Shown here one piece after another: positions 25,034 to 34,485 of a DNA stretch of 64,000 nt; position 1 is the first letter of the stretch; each line of letters begins with the position of its first letter. The notes below the pieces were generated by a model. The model did no database searches. It saw only the letters and a list, made by a program, of their open reading frames with translations, and was not told the origin of the DNA. The stretch spans positions 236,039 to 300,038 of the forward strand of contig LJSH01000004.1 in the NCBI GenBank assembly GCA_001314625.1. Direction: 5' to 3'. Made by a program: the position numbers and the translations under genes. The DNA comes from Oceanicaulis sp. HLUCCA04 (GTDB lineage: Bacteria; Pseudomonadota; Alphaproteobacteria; Caulobacterales; Maricaulaceae).

Positions 25034-26878
25034 TTGACCGACGCTTCTGCGCCGATCCTTGAAGTTCGCGGCCTGAACGTGCGCTTTGCCACTCCTGATG
25101 GCGAGGTTCACGCTGTTCGCGGCATTGATCTGGAAATCAGTGCCGGAGAGTGCCTGGCGGTTGTGGGCGAGTCGGGGTCGGGCAAAAGCCAGACCTTTCT
25201 GGCTGCTATGGGTCTTTTGGCATCCAATGGCCGGGCCGAGGGCTCTATCCGCTATCGTGGCAAGGAAATTCTGGGCCTGCCTGCGCGCCGCCTCAACAAG
25301 GTGCGCGGCAAATCCATGACGATGATCTTTCAGGATCCGCTGACCTCGCTGACGCCGCATATGCGTGTAGGGGATCAGATGACCGAAGTGCTGGCGGCCC
25401 ACCTTTCTTTGAGGGGCGAGGCGGCCAACAAGCGCTGCGTGGAGTGGCTGGACCGCGTCCGCATTCCCGAGGCGGCCCGGCGGCTGCGCCAGTACCCGCA
25501 TGAACTTTCAGGCGGTATGCGCCAGCGCGTGATGATCGCCATGTCCATGCTGTGCGAGCCGGATCTGCTGATCGCCGACGAGCCGACGACTGCGCTGGAT
25601 GTGACCGTCCAGGCGCAGGTGCTCGACATCATGGACGAGCTGAAGGCCGAAACCGGAGCCGCGATTGCGCTGATCACCCATGATATGGGTGTCGTCGCGC
25701 GCATGGCAGACCGCGTTCAGGTCATGCAGAACGGTGCCTATGTCGAGACAGGCGGCGTTGACCAGGTGTTTGCCGAGCCGGCCCACCCTTATACGCGCAT
25801 GCTGCTGGATGCGATGCCGCGCCTTGACCGGCCAGACCGGATCACCGGGCCCATCACCCAAAACCGCGCTGTGGTTGAAGGGGAAAAGCCGGTACTGGAA
25901 GTTGATGATCTCAAGGTCTGGTTCCCGGTGAAGACCGGAACGGGGCTATTTCCCAAGACCACACCGCTCAAGGCCGTCGACGGCATCAGCTTTGATTTGT
26001 TCCCCGGCGAGACGATCGGGATCGTGGGCGAATCCGGCTGCGGCAAGTCAACGCTGGCACGCGCCATATTGCGCCTGGTCAAGGCCGAACATGGCGTGGT
26101 CAGCTGGATCGGCAAGAACCTGCTGGAGAAGAACGCGAAAGCCATGCGTCAGGCGCGCAAGGACATGCAGATCGTGTTCCAGGATCCGCTGGCCTCGCTC
26201 AATCCGCGCATGACGATCGGCGCGTCGATTGCCGAGCCGCTGGTAACTTTCCGGCCGGGCATCAAGGCGCGTGAGCGCGAGGAGCAAGTGCGCGCGATGA
26301 TGAAACGGGTCGGTCTCGACCCCGACATGATCAACCGCTATCCGCACGAGCTCTCTGGCGGCCAGAACCAGCGCGTCGGCATTGCCCGCGCCATGATACT
26401 GGGTCCCAAGCTGGTTATCTGCGACGAGGCTGTGTCCGCGCTGGATGTCTCGATACAGGCCCAGATCATCGATCTGCTGGCCGATCTCCAGCGGGAAATG
26501 GGCCTGTCCATGCTGTTTATCTCGCACGATCTGTCAGTGGTGCGCGAGGTGTCACACCGCGTCATGGTGCTGTATCTGGGCCGCATGGTCGAGTTTGCAT
26601 CGCGCGATGCCATTTATGAGGATGCGCGCCATCCCTACACCAAGGCCCTGATTTCGGCGGTGCCGATCCCTGACCCGCAGATTGAGCGCAACCGGGAACG
26701 TGTCAAGCTGGTGGGCGATTTGCCCAGCCCGCTGGACAGCCGCGCCCAGCTTCGCTTCCTGAAGTCGAAACTGGTCGATGATCCTGATGCCGAGCAATAC
26801 AGGCCGGTTCTGATCGAGGTGTCGCCCGGTCACTGGGTCGCCGAGCATGATCCGGTTGAGGATGTGAGCGCCGACTGA
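25034..26878 (+). CDS. Dual ATPase of a peptide/oligopeptide ABC transporter (DppDF-like fusion)
   Basis: This 614-residue protein has two complete ABC ATPase domains in one chain. The first (residues about 8-270) has Walker A GESGSGKS, signature LSGGMRQRV and Walker B LLIADEPTTALD. The second (about 290-560) has GESGCGKST, LSGGQNQRV and LVICDEAVSALD, with DLSVVREVSHRVMVLYLG. This fusion pattern is typical of the Dpp/Opp/glutathione peptide-uptake family, usually with two permeases and a binding protein. None of these genes is in this window, so the complex is split or the ATPase works with distant permeases. The start is a TTG at 25034 after a GAGG site. Strongly peptidase-rich surroundings agree with peptide import. 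Confidence 0.92.
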   Translation: MTDASAPILEVRGLNVRFATPDGEVHAVRGIDLEISAGECLAVVGESGSGKSQTFLAAMGLLASNGRAEGSIRYRGKEILGLPARRLNKVRGKSMTMIFQDPLTSLTPHMRVGDQMTEVLAAHLSLRGEAANKRCVEWLDRVRIPEAARRLRQYPHELSGGMRQRVMIAMSMLCEPDLLIADEPTTALDVTVQAQVLDIMDELKAETGAAIALITHDMGVVARMADRVQVMQNGAYVETGGVDQVFAEPAHPYTRMLLDAMPRLDRPDRITGPITQNRAVVEGEKPVLEVDDLKVWFPVKTGTGLFPKTTPLKAVDGISFDLFPGETIGIVGESGCGKSTLARAILRLVKAEHGVVSWIGKNLLEKNAKAMRQARKDMQIVFQDPLASLNPRMTIGASIAEPLVTFRPGIKAREREEQVRAMMKRVGLDPDMINRYPHELSGGQNQRVGIARAMILGPKLVICDEAVSALDVSIQAQIIDLLADLQREMGLSMLFISHDLSVVREVSHRVMVLYLGRMVEFASRDAIYEDARHPYTKALISAVPIPDPQIERNRERVKLVGDLPSPLDSRAQLRFLKSKLVDDPDAEQYRPVLIEVSPGHWVAEHDPVEDVSAD

Positions 26879-27023
26879 GCCGGGCCGGGAGCCTGACATC
26901 TACTGTCAGCGGGCAGGGCAACTGCGCGCCAAACGCCGTGTGACGGCTTTTTCATTTGAAGCCCCGTCAGTGTGCCTTAGTTTCGCCAGAATGATGAACG
27001 CGGCAGCCTATCGGGGAAACGCC

Positions 27024-29957
27024 ATGAAATTCGACATTGCAGGCAAGGGCCTGCTGGCCAGCCTTATATTGTTTGTACTTGCGGCCTGCGCTGATGATCC
27101 GGCCCAGACTGCCAACGTGCCGCCAGAGGACGAAGAACAGGCTGGCATCCAGACCGAATTTGCCCACCTTTCCAGCGGCATACCGGCCGATCCGGGCATG
27201 CGCTTCGGGCAGTTCGATAATGGCCTGCGCTATGTCATCATGCCGAACTCCACCCCGACAGGTACCGCGGCCCTGCGGCTCGTGTTCAATATGGGCTCGC
27301 TGGCGGAGGCCGAACACCAGCGCGGCCTGGCGCACTTTATCGAGCACATGGCGTTCAACGGCACGACGAATGTGCCCGAAGGCGAGATGATCCCGCTTCT
27401 GGAGCGCTATGGCCTCGCCTTTGGTCCCGATACCAATGCATTCACGGGCCAGCAGGTTGTCGGCTATCAGCTCGACCTGCCCTCTGTCGAAGACCAGATC
27501 GTCAAGACGGGGCTTTTCCTGATGCGCGAGACGGCGTCGGAAATGGTCTTCGATACGGCCGCGATTGATGCCGAGCGCGGCGTGATCCGCGGCGAGATGC
27601 GTTTCCGCGATACGCCCATTCAGCGCTTCCTGATGAGCTATTACGGCTTCCTCTACCCGGATGCCATCGTGGACGAGCGCAGCCCTATCGGCACGGTCGA
27701 GGTTATCGACAACGCGCCGCGCGAAGCGTTCGTGGAGTATTACGAGGACTTCTACGTGCCTCAGCGCGCGCTTCTGGTGGTCACGGGCGATATTGATGCC
27801 GACGCGGTCGAGGCGATGATCCGTGACGGATTTGACATTGAAATCCCCGGCCTTGAGGTCAGCAGCGTTGAAGGCTTTGCCAGCTGGCAGGCGCGCGAGG
27901 ATGCGCCCGAGCTTCCCGAAATCGGTACCGCCTCTACGGTCGGGGAATCCCGTTTTGGATATTTCCACGATCCTGATGTTTTCACCCTCGTGTCCTACGA
28001 TGTCGTTGTTCCCGGTGAGCCGCGCGCGGACAGCGCGCAGGCGCGTGTAGATTCAGCCTTGCGCCGGCTCGGCAACGCGATCGTGCAGCGCCGCCTGCAA
28101 TCGCAGATCAATTCCGGCCTGTCACCGCTGGTTCAGGTGAGCCTGTCCTATTCCAATGATTTTGATCTGGCCAACCGGGCAGGTGTGTTCGCCGTGTCCT
28201 CGCCCGAGCGCTGGCGCGAGGGTCTCGCTGTGATTGAGCAGGAAGTGCGCCGCGCGATGGAGCACGGGTTCAGCCAGGCCGAGCTGGACGAGCAGATGTC
28301 CAATCTGCGCACGAGCATCCGTAATGCGGTCAATGAGGCGCGTACCCGGACCACCCCGCAGCTGGCTGACAGTATCTGGCAGGACTGGCTGGGCGAGAGC
28401 ACGATCAATCATCCGCAATGGGATGCCGAGTGGCTTGAAGCCAGTGAAGGGCAGCTGACGCTTGAGAATGTCGAAGCCGCCTTCCGCGCGATATGGGCCG
28501 CGGCACCGCCACAGGTCTATGTCGCGGTCAACGAGCCGCTCGAAGATGGCGAGGCCGCGGTGCGCGATGCCTTCGAGGCGTCGCGCGACACGCCCGTCGA
28601 TCCGCTCGACGATAGCGGTGCGACCGAGTTCGCCTACACCGATTTTGGTCCGGCCGGGGAGGTCGTCTCCAGCGAGCACGTGGAAGATCTCGACTTCCAT
28701 CAGATCGTCTTTGCCAACGGCGTGCGCCTGAACGTCAAGCAGACCGATTTTGAGGACAATATCATCCGCGTCCGGGCAGAATTCGGCGCCGGCGACCTCA
28801 CTCCACAACCTACCCCCGCTGCCGGAACCATTCTGGGAGCGGTGTTCGGCGGCGGCGGGCTGGAAGCCCATGACCGTGACGAGCTGCAGCGTCTTTTTGC
28901 CGGCCGCTCGGTCGGCTACGGGCTGGGTGTCGGTGCCGACAGCTTCTCGTTCACATCGGCCACCACGCCGGAGGATTTCGAGCTGCAAATGCAGGTTCTC
29001 ACGGCGTTCATGGTGGCTCCGGGCTGGCGTGATGACGGGCTGAACCAGTTCCGTTCGATTGCCGAGGAAGTGCGCCGCGGACAGAACGCGCAGGCCGTTC
29101 AGGTAGCGGTCAACCGTGTCAGCCGGATGCTGCGTAATGGTGATCCGCGCTGGGGCTTTCCCGAGCGCAGCGAGATCGAGGCCTTCACCATGGACGATGC
29201 CCGCGCCATGGTCGCCGAGGCGCTCAGCTCTGCGCCGCTAGAGGTGACCATTGTCGGTGACGTCACACTGGACGATGCGATAGCCGCGACGGCCAGCACG
29301 TTCGGCGCATTGCCGCAGCGCGCTCAGAACTGGCCCGACTATGACGACGCCCGCCAGCTCAGCTTCCCCGATCCGCGTCAGGATCCGGCGATCGTCGAGT
29401 TCAACGGACAGCCCGATAGCGGCATGGCCAATATCTACTGGCCGGTCGGCGATGCCTTCGACGCCCGGCGTGGCCGGGCACTCGATCTGATGGCGGAGGT
29501 TTACAATCTCAAGGCCACCGACCGTTTCCGCGAGCGCGAAGGCGCGACCTACTCGCCCATCGTCTCCAGTCAGGCCTCGATCATTTTCCCCGATTACGGA
29601 TTCCTGTGGGTCGGGCTTGATGTGGATCGCAGCGAGGTCGAGCGGATGTACGCCATTGCCGACGAGCTGGCGGCCGACATGGCTGGCGGCAATATCACCG
29701 AGGACGAGCTGCAGCGGGCGCGCCAGCCTGTGCTGGAGCGTCTCAGCCAGAGCATGGAGAGCAATCAGATGTGGCTGGGCCAGATCAGCCGGACACAGAC
29801 CTATCCCGAACGGCTCGACCGCCTGCGCACCGCGATGGACGACTATAATGCGGTGACGGTGGAGGAGATCACCGCGCTGGCGGCAGAGTATTTGCAGCCA
29901 GATCGGGCCTACCGCGTGTCCATCCTGCCACGCGACGCCGCTCCTGCCGGCGAATAG
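27024..29957 (+). CDS. Exported lipoprotein zinc protease, family M16 (insulinase/pitrilysin)
   Basis: About 977 residues from the ATG at 27024. A lipoprotein signal ends LFVLAACA. The M16 zinc motif HxxEH is intact at His104, Glu107 and His108 (AHFIEHMAFNG), with the third ligand Glu in the downstream helix EMVFDTAAIDAERG. Four M16 domains cover the length, so the protein is a full clam-shell type like the PqqL or insulinase-like proteins of Gram-negative bacteria. The C-terminal half (RFREREGATYSPIV) keeps the R/Y pair used for substrate binding. A terminator-like hairpin follows, then a separate S9 peptidase gene. Confidence 0.93.
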   Translation: MKFDIAGKGLLASLILFVLAACADDPAQTANVPPEDEEQAGIQTEFAHLSSGIPADPGMRFGQFDNGLRYVIMPNSTPTGTAALRLVFNMGSLAEAEHQRGLAHFIEHMAFNGTTNVPEGEMIPLLERYGLAFGPDTNAFTGQQVVGYQLDLPSVEDQIVKTGLFLMRETASEMVFDTAAIDAERGVIRGEMRFRDTPIQRFLMSYYGFLYPDAIVDERSPIGTVEVIDNAPREAFVEYYEDFYVPQRALLVVTGDIDADAVEAMIRDGFDIEIPGLEVSSVEGFASWQAREDAPELPEIGTASTVGESRFGYFHDPDVFTLVSYDVVVPGEPRADSAQARVDSALRRLGNAIVQRRLQSQINSGLSPLVQVSLSYSNDFDLANRAGVFAVSSPERWREGLAVIEQEVRRAMEHGFSQAELDEQMSNLRTSIRNAVNEARTRTTPQLADSIWQDWLGESTINHPQWDAEWLEASEGQLTLENVEAAFRAIWAAAPPQVYVAVNEPLEDGEAAVRDAFEASRDTPVDPLDDSGATEFAYTDFGPAGEVVSSEHVEDLDFHQIVFANGVRLNVKQTDFEDNIIRVRAEFGAGDLTPQPTPAAGTILGAVFGGGGLEAHDRDELQRLFAGRSVGYGLGVGADSFSFTSATTPEDFELQMQVLTAFMVAPGWRDDGLNQFRSIAEEVRRGQNAQAVQVAVNRVSRMLRNGDPRWGFPERSEIEAFTMDDARAMVAEALSSAPLEVTIVGDVTLDDAIAATASTFGALPQRAQNWPDYDDARQLSFPDPRQDPAIVEFNGQPDSGMANIYWPVGDAFDARRGRALDLMAEVYNLKATDRFREREGATYSPIVSSQASIIFPDYGFLWVGLDVDRSEVERMYAIADELAADMAGGNITEDELQRARQPVLERLSQSMESNQMWLGQISRTQTYPERLDRLRTAMDDYNAVTVEEITALAAEYLQPDRAYRVSILPRDAAPAGE

Positions 29958-29975
29958 ACAAGGACAAGAAAGCAT

Positions 29976-30012
29976 GGCCCGGCATCGTGAAAGCGCTGCC
30001 GGGCCTCTTTCC
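29976..30012 (+). terminator. Hairpin terminator after the M16 gene
   Basis: GGCCCGGCA (29976-29984) pairs perfectly with TGCCGGGCC (29997-30005) and is followed by a pyrimidine run TCTTTCCTTT. It lies between the M16 and S9 genes. The T-run is interrupted, so termination may be partial. Confidence 0.6.
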
Positions 30013-30029
30013 TTTACGGAGACAAGCAC

Positions 30030-31952
30030 ATGAAGACACTCATTCTGGGCGCTTGCGCCGCCATTGCTCTGGCCGTCCCGGCGCTGGGTCAAACCGCCCC
30101 CGAGCGCGTCACGCGCGGCAATCTGGTGATGGAAAACATCCCCGAAATTCCCGGCGAGGTCCGCGAGCGTCTTCGTCAGTATCAGAATGTGCGCGGCGCG
30201 GGTTTCTCCGATTTCGCGCCCGATGGCGGCATCTACATCACCACCCGGTTTGGTGAGACGAACCAGATTCACTCTGTTGCCCAGCCTATGGGCGCGCGCC
30301 GGCAGATCACCTTCTATGACGAGCGCACGAGCGGCGCGAATGTGCGCCCCGACGGGTCCGGACAGTTCCTTTTCACGCGCGATGTCGGCGGTGATGAGTT
30401 CTTTCAGGGCTTCCTGTTTGATCCGGAACGCTCGCGGTCGATCCAGTTCACCACCGACCAGATCCGCAATCAGGGCTTTTCGTGGTCACGGGATGGCGGA
30501 ATGATCGCCTGGGCGGCGGCTGGCTGGGGCGATGCGGACTACACGGTCTACATGGCCGATCCCGCCGATCCGACCAGCGCGCAGGAGATCCTGCAGGGCG
30601 AAGGCGCGATGAGCCCGGTCGACTGGTCACCGGACGGTTCGCGCCTGCTGATCGGGCGCTATTTCTCGATCAATGAGGCGCGCCTTTACGTGCTCGATAT
30701 CGAGGAGGGTACGCTCACCCAGATTAATCCTGACGAGACCAATGCCTATGGGGCTGCCAGTTTCTCGGCCAGCGGTGACAGCGTTTTCGTGGTCACCGAC
30801 GAAGGCTCTGAGTTCCGCCGGATCATGGAAATTCCTGTCAATGGCGGCGAAAAGCGTGTGGTCGCCGAACATGACTGGGACGTACAGGCCATGGCCCTGT
30901 CACCGGATGGATCAACGATCGCCTATACCACCAATGAAGGCGGCATCTCAGAGATCTACATCATTGATGCCGCGACCGGCGAACGTCTGCCGGGCCCGGA
31001 TCTGCCTGTCGGCCTGATTGGCGGCATCCGTTTCAGCCCTGATGGCGAACGCATCGGCTTCACGCACAGTTCGGCGGCGTCACCTGGCGATGCCTGGACC
31101 TATGAGCTGGCGTCACGCGAACTGGTGCGGTGGACGGAATCGGAAGTCGGCGGGCTGGATACCAGCAGTTTCTCGCCGCCCGAACTCGTCCGCTTTGAGA
31201 GCTTTGACGGTCTGGAAGTGCCCGCCTTTGTGCACCGTCCCGAAGGCGAGGGGCCGCATCCGGTCATCATTTCCATTCATGGCGGCCCGGAAAGCCAGGC
31301 CCGTCCCGGTTTCAGCTCCACCTATCAGTACTGGGTGCGCGAGCTGGGCGCGGCGGTGATCGTTCCCAATGTGCGCGGCTCTGCCGGGTACGGGAATGAT
31401 TACGTCAATCTGGACAATGTGCGCCTGCGCGAGAACTCCGTGCGCGATATCGGTGCACTGCTCGACTGGATCGCAGAGCAACCTGATCTCGATGCAGACC
31501 GGGTGGTTGTCTATGGCGGGTCGTATGGCGGCTATATGGTGCTGGCTTCGATGGTTCACTATTCGGACCGGCTGGCGGGCGGCATCAATATTGTCGGCAT
31601 CTCCAACTTCGTGACCTTCCTGGAAAACACTGCTGGCTACCGGCAGGATTTGCGCCGTGCCGAGTATGGTGATGAACGTGACCCGGAGGTGCGCGAGTTC
31701 CTCGAAAGCATTTCCCCGGCCAATCACGCCCATCGCATTACCGCGCCGCTCTTCATCATTCAGGGCGCCAATGATCCGCGTGTGCCGCTTTCCGAAGCCG
31801 AGCAGATCCTGGCCGCCGTGCGTGAGGCGGGCGGTGATCCCTGGTATCTGGTGGCCATGGACGAGGGGCATGGTTTTGCCCGCCAGTCCAACCGGGACTT
31901 CCAGCGCGAGGCCGAAACCCTGTTCCTGACCGATGTGCTGGGGCTGGAATGA
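30030..31952 (+). CDS. Exported prolyl oligopeptidase family peptidase (S9)
   Basis: This 640-residue protein has a signal peptide ending ALGQTA, a WD40-like beta-propeller (residues about 60-370) and a C-terminal alpha/beta hydrolase domain. The catalytic triad is visible: Ser498 in YGGSYGGYM, Asp582 in QGANDPRVP and His614 in DEGHGFAR. Such enzymes (S9C acyl-aminoacyl peptidases) cut short peptides, often after Pro or acylated residues. The gene shares four bases (ATGA) with the next one, so the two are co-translated. Confidence 0.94.
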   Translation: MKTLILGACAAIALAVPALGQTAPERVTRGNLVMENIPEIPGEVRERLRQYQNVRGAGFSDFAPDGGIYITTRFGETNQIHSVAQPMGARRQITFYDERTSGANVRPDGSGQFLFTRDVGGDEFFQGFLFDPERSRSIQFTTDQIRNQGFSWSRDGGMIAWAAAGWGDADYTVYMADPADPTSAQEILQGEGAMSPVDWSPDGSRLLIGRYFSINEARLYVLDIEEGTLTQINPDETNAYGAASFSASGDSVFVVTDEGSEFRRIMEIPVNGGEKRVVAEHDWDVQAMALSPDGSTIAYTTNEGGISEIYIIDAATGERLPGPDLPVGLIGGIRFSPDGERIGFTHSSAASPGDAWTYELASRELVRWTESEVGGLDTSSFSPPELVRFESFDGLEVPAFVHRPEGEGPHPVIISIHGGPESQARPGFSSTYQYWVRELGAAVIVPNVRGSAGYGNDYVNLDNVRLRENSVRDIGALLDWIAEQPDLDADRVVVYGGSYGGYMVLASMVHYSDRLAGGINIVGISNFVTFLENTAGYRQDLRRAEYGDERDPEVREFLESISPANHAHRITAPLFIIQGANDPRVPLSEAEQILAAVREAGGDPWYLVAMDEGHGFARQSNRDFQREAETLFLTDVLGLE

Positions 31953-32491
31953 TGCGCGCTCTCCTGATCGTCTGTCTGGCGCTGGCCGCTTCATCGGCGG
32001 CGGCTCAGGACCGCCCGCCTGCTGAACGTGTGGTGACCGCGAGCGTTGTTGCCGATGTGCCGGTCTCGGAAGCGTGGCGGCTCTGGACAACGAATGAGGG
32101 GGTCACGAGCTTCTTCGCACCCGCGGCCAATATCGAACTGCGTCCGCAAGGCCCGTTCGAGCTTTTCTTCGCGCCGGATGCCGAACCCGGACAACGTGGC
32201 TCTGACGGCACTATCATCCTGGGCTACCAGGAGGAGCGCATGTTGTCGGCCAGTTGGGCCTTGCCGCCCTATATGGAAGAGGTGCGCCCGCACCATACCC
32301 ATTTGCTGATCCGGTTCGAGCCGCTGGACGAGGACCGCACGCGCGTCAGCCTGACCCATTCCGGCTGGGGCGAGGGCGAGGCCTGGGACACCGCCTATGC
32401 CTATTTCGAAAATGTCTGGCCCCGTGTGCTGGAGGCCATGCAGGCCAGCGACAGCGACAGCGACAGCGCCACTGAAGAGGCGGGTGACTGA
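31949..32491 (+). CDS. Exported SRPBCC (START/AHSA1-like) domain protein
   Basis: This 180-residue protein has a signal peptide ending SSAAAQ, so it is likely periplasmic. The rest fits the SRPBCC helix-grip fold: VTASVVADVPVSEAWRLWTTNEGV (N-terminal strand and helix), then the TSFFAPAANIELR strand, and ENVWPRVLEAM as the C-terminal helix. The last 15 residues are an acidic Asp/Ser repeat (DSDSDSATEEAGD). AHSA1-like domains bind hydrophobic ligands or chaperones. The ligand here is unknown. The start overlaps the stop of the S9 peptidase by ATGA, so the proteins may act together. Confidence 0.85.
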   Translation: MMRALLIVCLALAASSAAAQDRPPAERVVTASVVADVPVSEAWRLWTTNEGVTSFFAPAANIELRPQGPFELFFAPDAEPGQRGSDGTIILGYQEERMLSASWALPPYMEEVRPHHTHLLIRFEPLDEDRTRVSLTHSGWGEGEAWDTAYAYFENVWPRVLEAMQASDSDSDSATEEAGD

Positions 32492-32560
32492 CGCCCGCCA
32501 TCTGGTATGAATAGGCAAGGGCGCTGTGATCCGGCGCCTGCCAGCCCTTGGAGAGTGTTC

Positions 32561-33325
32561 ATGCCGTTCCGTCTTGCCGCCACTGTCTCGATTGCCGCGC
32601 TCGTGCTCGCCGCTTGCGGGGAACGCCCCGCGCCCGACGAAACCGCGCCAGCCGATGAAGCCCCGGCTGTGCAGCAGGAAGCGGACGTGCCGCAGGCGGC
32701 TGAACCCGAAGCTGAGGAGGAGGCAGTCACCCTGTCACCGCTGGAGCCCGAAGAAAGCGCTGAAGCTTTCCGCGCCCGCGTCGAAGGTATGAGCGAGGAC
32801 GATCAGGCCCGCGAAGTGTTTTTGCGCGAGTTGCGCACAGCGCGCGGATGTGAGCCGGGCGATGCGCCGCTTCACAGTTTCGAGCCGCGAGAGCGCGGCG
32901 AGGACGAGGACAGCGCCGATTACAATGCGGCCCTCGCCGAAGCATTTCTTCAGGAAAATGTCGAACAGCCTTGCGTCTATGAGACGCCCAGCGGGCTGCA
33001 ATACCGCATAGAGCGCGCCGCCGGGCCGGACAATCCCTCGCCGGTGCGCGGCGAGTATGTGCGCGTCCACTACGCCGGACAGCTTCTCGACGGCACCGAG
33101 TTCGACAGCTCCTATGCGCGCGGTGAACCGGCTGAATTTCCCTCTGACCGGCTGATCGCGGGCTGGGTCGAGGCCCTGCCGCTGATGCGGGCAGGCGAGA
33201 AATGGACGCTCTATATCGCGCCGGAGCTCGGCTATGGTGAGCGTGGCACGCCCGGCGGGCCGATCCCGCCGAACGCGGCGCTGATCTTCGAGCTAGAACT
33301 GCTTGGACTGCCGGAGCGCGAATGA
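32561..33325 (+). CDS. Lipoprotein FKBP-type peptidyl-prolyl isomerase
   Basis: This 254-residue protein starts at 32561 with a lipoprotein signal ending LVLAACG. A long acidic linker (residues about 25-65) leads to an N-terminal helical region and a C-terminal FKBP domain with the typical segments YVRVHYAGQLLDGTEFDSS, IAGWVEALPLMRAGEKW, YIAPELGYGERG and IPPNAALIFELELL. The active-site aromatic residues are present. It assists folding of exported proteins. The stop overlaps the start of argE by four bases (ATGA). Confidence 0.94.
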   Translation: MPFRLAATVSIAALVLAACGERPAPDETAPADEAPAVQQEADVPQAAEPEAEEEAVTLSPLEPEESAEAFRARVEGMSEDDQAREVFLRELRTARGCEPGDAPLHSFEPRERGEDEDSADYNAALAEAFLQENVEQPCVYETPSGLQYRIERAAGPDNPSPVRGEYVRVHYAGQLLDGTEFDSSYARGEPAEFPSDRLIAGWVEALPLMRAGEKWTLYIAPELGYGERGTPGGPIPPNAALIFELELLGLPERE

Positions 33326-34479
33326 GCCGTAGCATGCAAGCCATCGGGCTGCTTGAACGCCTGATCGCGTTCGATACGACCTCGCGCTATTCCAACCTCG
33401 CCCTCATCGGCTGGGTGGAGGACTATCTGACGGCTCATGGCGCGCGCTGCGAGCGTGTGATGAACGCTGATGGCACCAAGTCCAACCTGCATGCCTTTAT
33501 CGGGCCGGAAACCGATGGCGGGGTTGTGCTGTCGGGCCATACCGATGTTGTCCCGGTCGATGGCCAGAACTGGTCGACCGATCCCTTCGTCCTGACTGAA
33601 AAAGACGGCAAGCTTTACGGGCGCGGCACGTGCGACATGAAAGGGTTCGTCGCGTGCGCTCTGGCGGCGGTGCCGGATCTCGCCGCAGCGCCGCTGAAAC
33701 GGCCCGTCCATTTCGCCTTTTCCTACGATGAGGAAGTGGGCTGTCAGGGCGCGCCGTCCATGATCCGCGCGATTGCCGCCGGCCATCCAAAGCCCTCTGC
33801 CGTGCTGGTGGGTGAACCGACCGGCATGAAAGTGGTCACCGGACACAAGGGGCTCTACTCGGTCCGCGTCGAGATTACCGGGCATGAAGCTCATTCCAGC
33901 CTCGTCAATTCGGGAGCGTGCGCGGTGACAAATGCCGTGATCCTGATGGATTTTCTGCGCCGGGAAGCCGAGGCGCTTAGATTGGCCGCGCCCGAAGACA
34001 GCCCGTTTGATCCGCCTTTCGGCACGCTCACCATCGGGCGCATGGGCGGCGGGTCGGCGATGAATATTCTGGCGAAAGATGCCTGGTTCGAGGCGCTGAT
34101 GCGCCCGGCTCCGTGGGATGATGGGCCGGGTGTGGGCCGGCGCCTGCGTGAGCTGGCTGCGCAAGTCGAGGCGGATATGAAAAAGACCGCGCCGAACGCG
34201 TCCATCCGTATAGAGGAAGTCTCCAACGTGCCGCCCCTGCGCCCTGAGAATGACGGTGAGGCCGAGCAGATTGCCCGCGCCCTGACCGGAGACAACGCGC
34301 CGCGCGTGGTGTCCTACGGCACTGAGGGCGGCCAGTTTCAGGATGGCGGGATGTCGGCGGTCATCTGTGGTCCGGGCCACATCGACCAGGCCCACCAGAG
34401 CGACGAGTTTGTTGAAATCAGCCAGCTCGACGCCTGCATGGGCTTCTTGAAAAAGCTCGAGCAGCGCCTGAGCGCGTAA
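33322..34479 (+). CDS. argE: Acetylornithine deacetylase
   Basis: This 385-residue M20 family enzyme hydrolyses N-acetylornithine to ornithine in arginine synthesis. Metal-site motifs are SGHTDVVPVDG, GRGTCDMKG, SYDEEVGCQGA, VGEPTGMKVV and SYGTEGGQFQ. The lid domain motif GHEAHSS is present. Overall length and the phrase LIAFDTTSR at the N-terminus agree with ArgE, not with the longer DapE. The start codon overlaps the FKBP stop. The stop TAA lies in a small inverted repeat that also carries the stop of the convergent mscS-type gene. Confidence 0.93.
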   Translation: MSRSMQAIGLLERLIAFDTTSRYSNLALIGWVEDYLTAHGARCERVMNADGTKSNLHAFIGPETDGGVVLSGHTDVVPVDGQNWSTDPFVLTEKDGKLYGRGTCDMKGFVACALAAVPDLAAAPLKRPVHFAFSYDEEVGCQGAPSMIRAIAAGHPKPSAVLVGEPTGMKVVTGHKGLYSVRVEITGHEAHSSLVNSGACAVTNAVILMDFLRREAEALRLAAPEDSPFDPPFGTLTIGRMGGGSAMNILAKDAWFEALMRPAPWDDGPGVGRRLRELAAQVEADMKKTAPNASIRIEEVSNVPPLRPENDGEAEQIARALTGDNAPRVVSYGTEGGQFQDGGMSAVICGPGHIDQAHQSDEFVEISQLDACMGFLKKLEQRLSA

Positions 34480-34485
34480 GGCGCG

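Noticed and set aside
26967-27968. A 333-residue minus-strand frame inside the M16 gene
   Set aside because: It is the complement of a well-supported peptidase and has no motifs or ribosome site.
29238-30272. A 344-residue minus-strand frame across the M16/S9 boundary
   Set aside because: It would cross a terminator hairpin and overlaps two real genes. Its composition is typical of antisense.
31113-32090. A 325-residue minus-strand frame opposite the S9 peptidase
   Set aside because: Antisense shadow of a gene with a complete catalytic triad.
33232-34395. A 387-residue minus-strand frame opposite argE
   Set aside because: argE is complete and has clear metal motifs. The minus frame has none.
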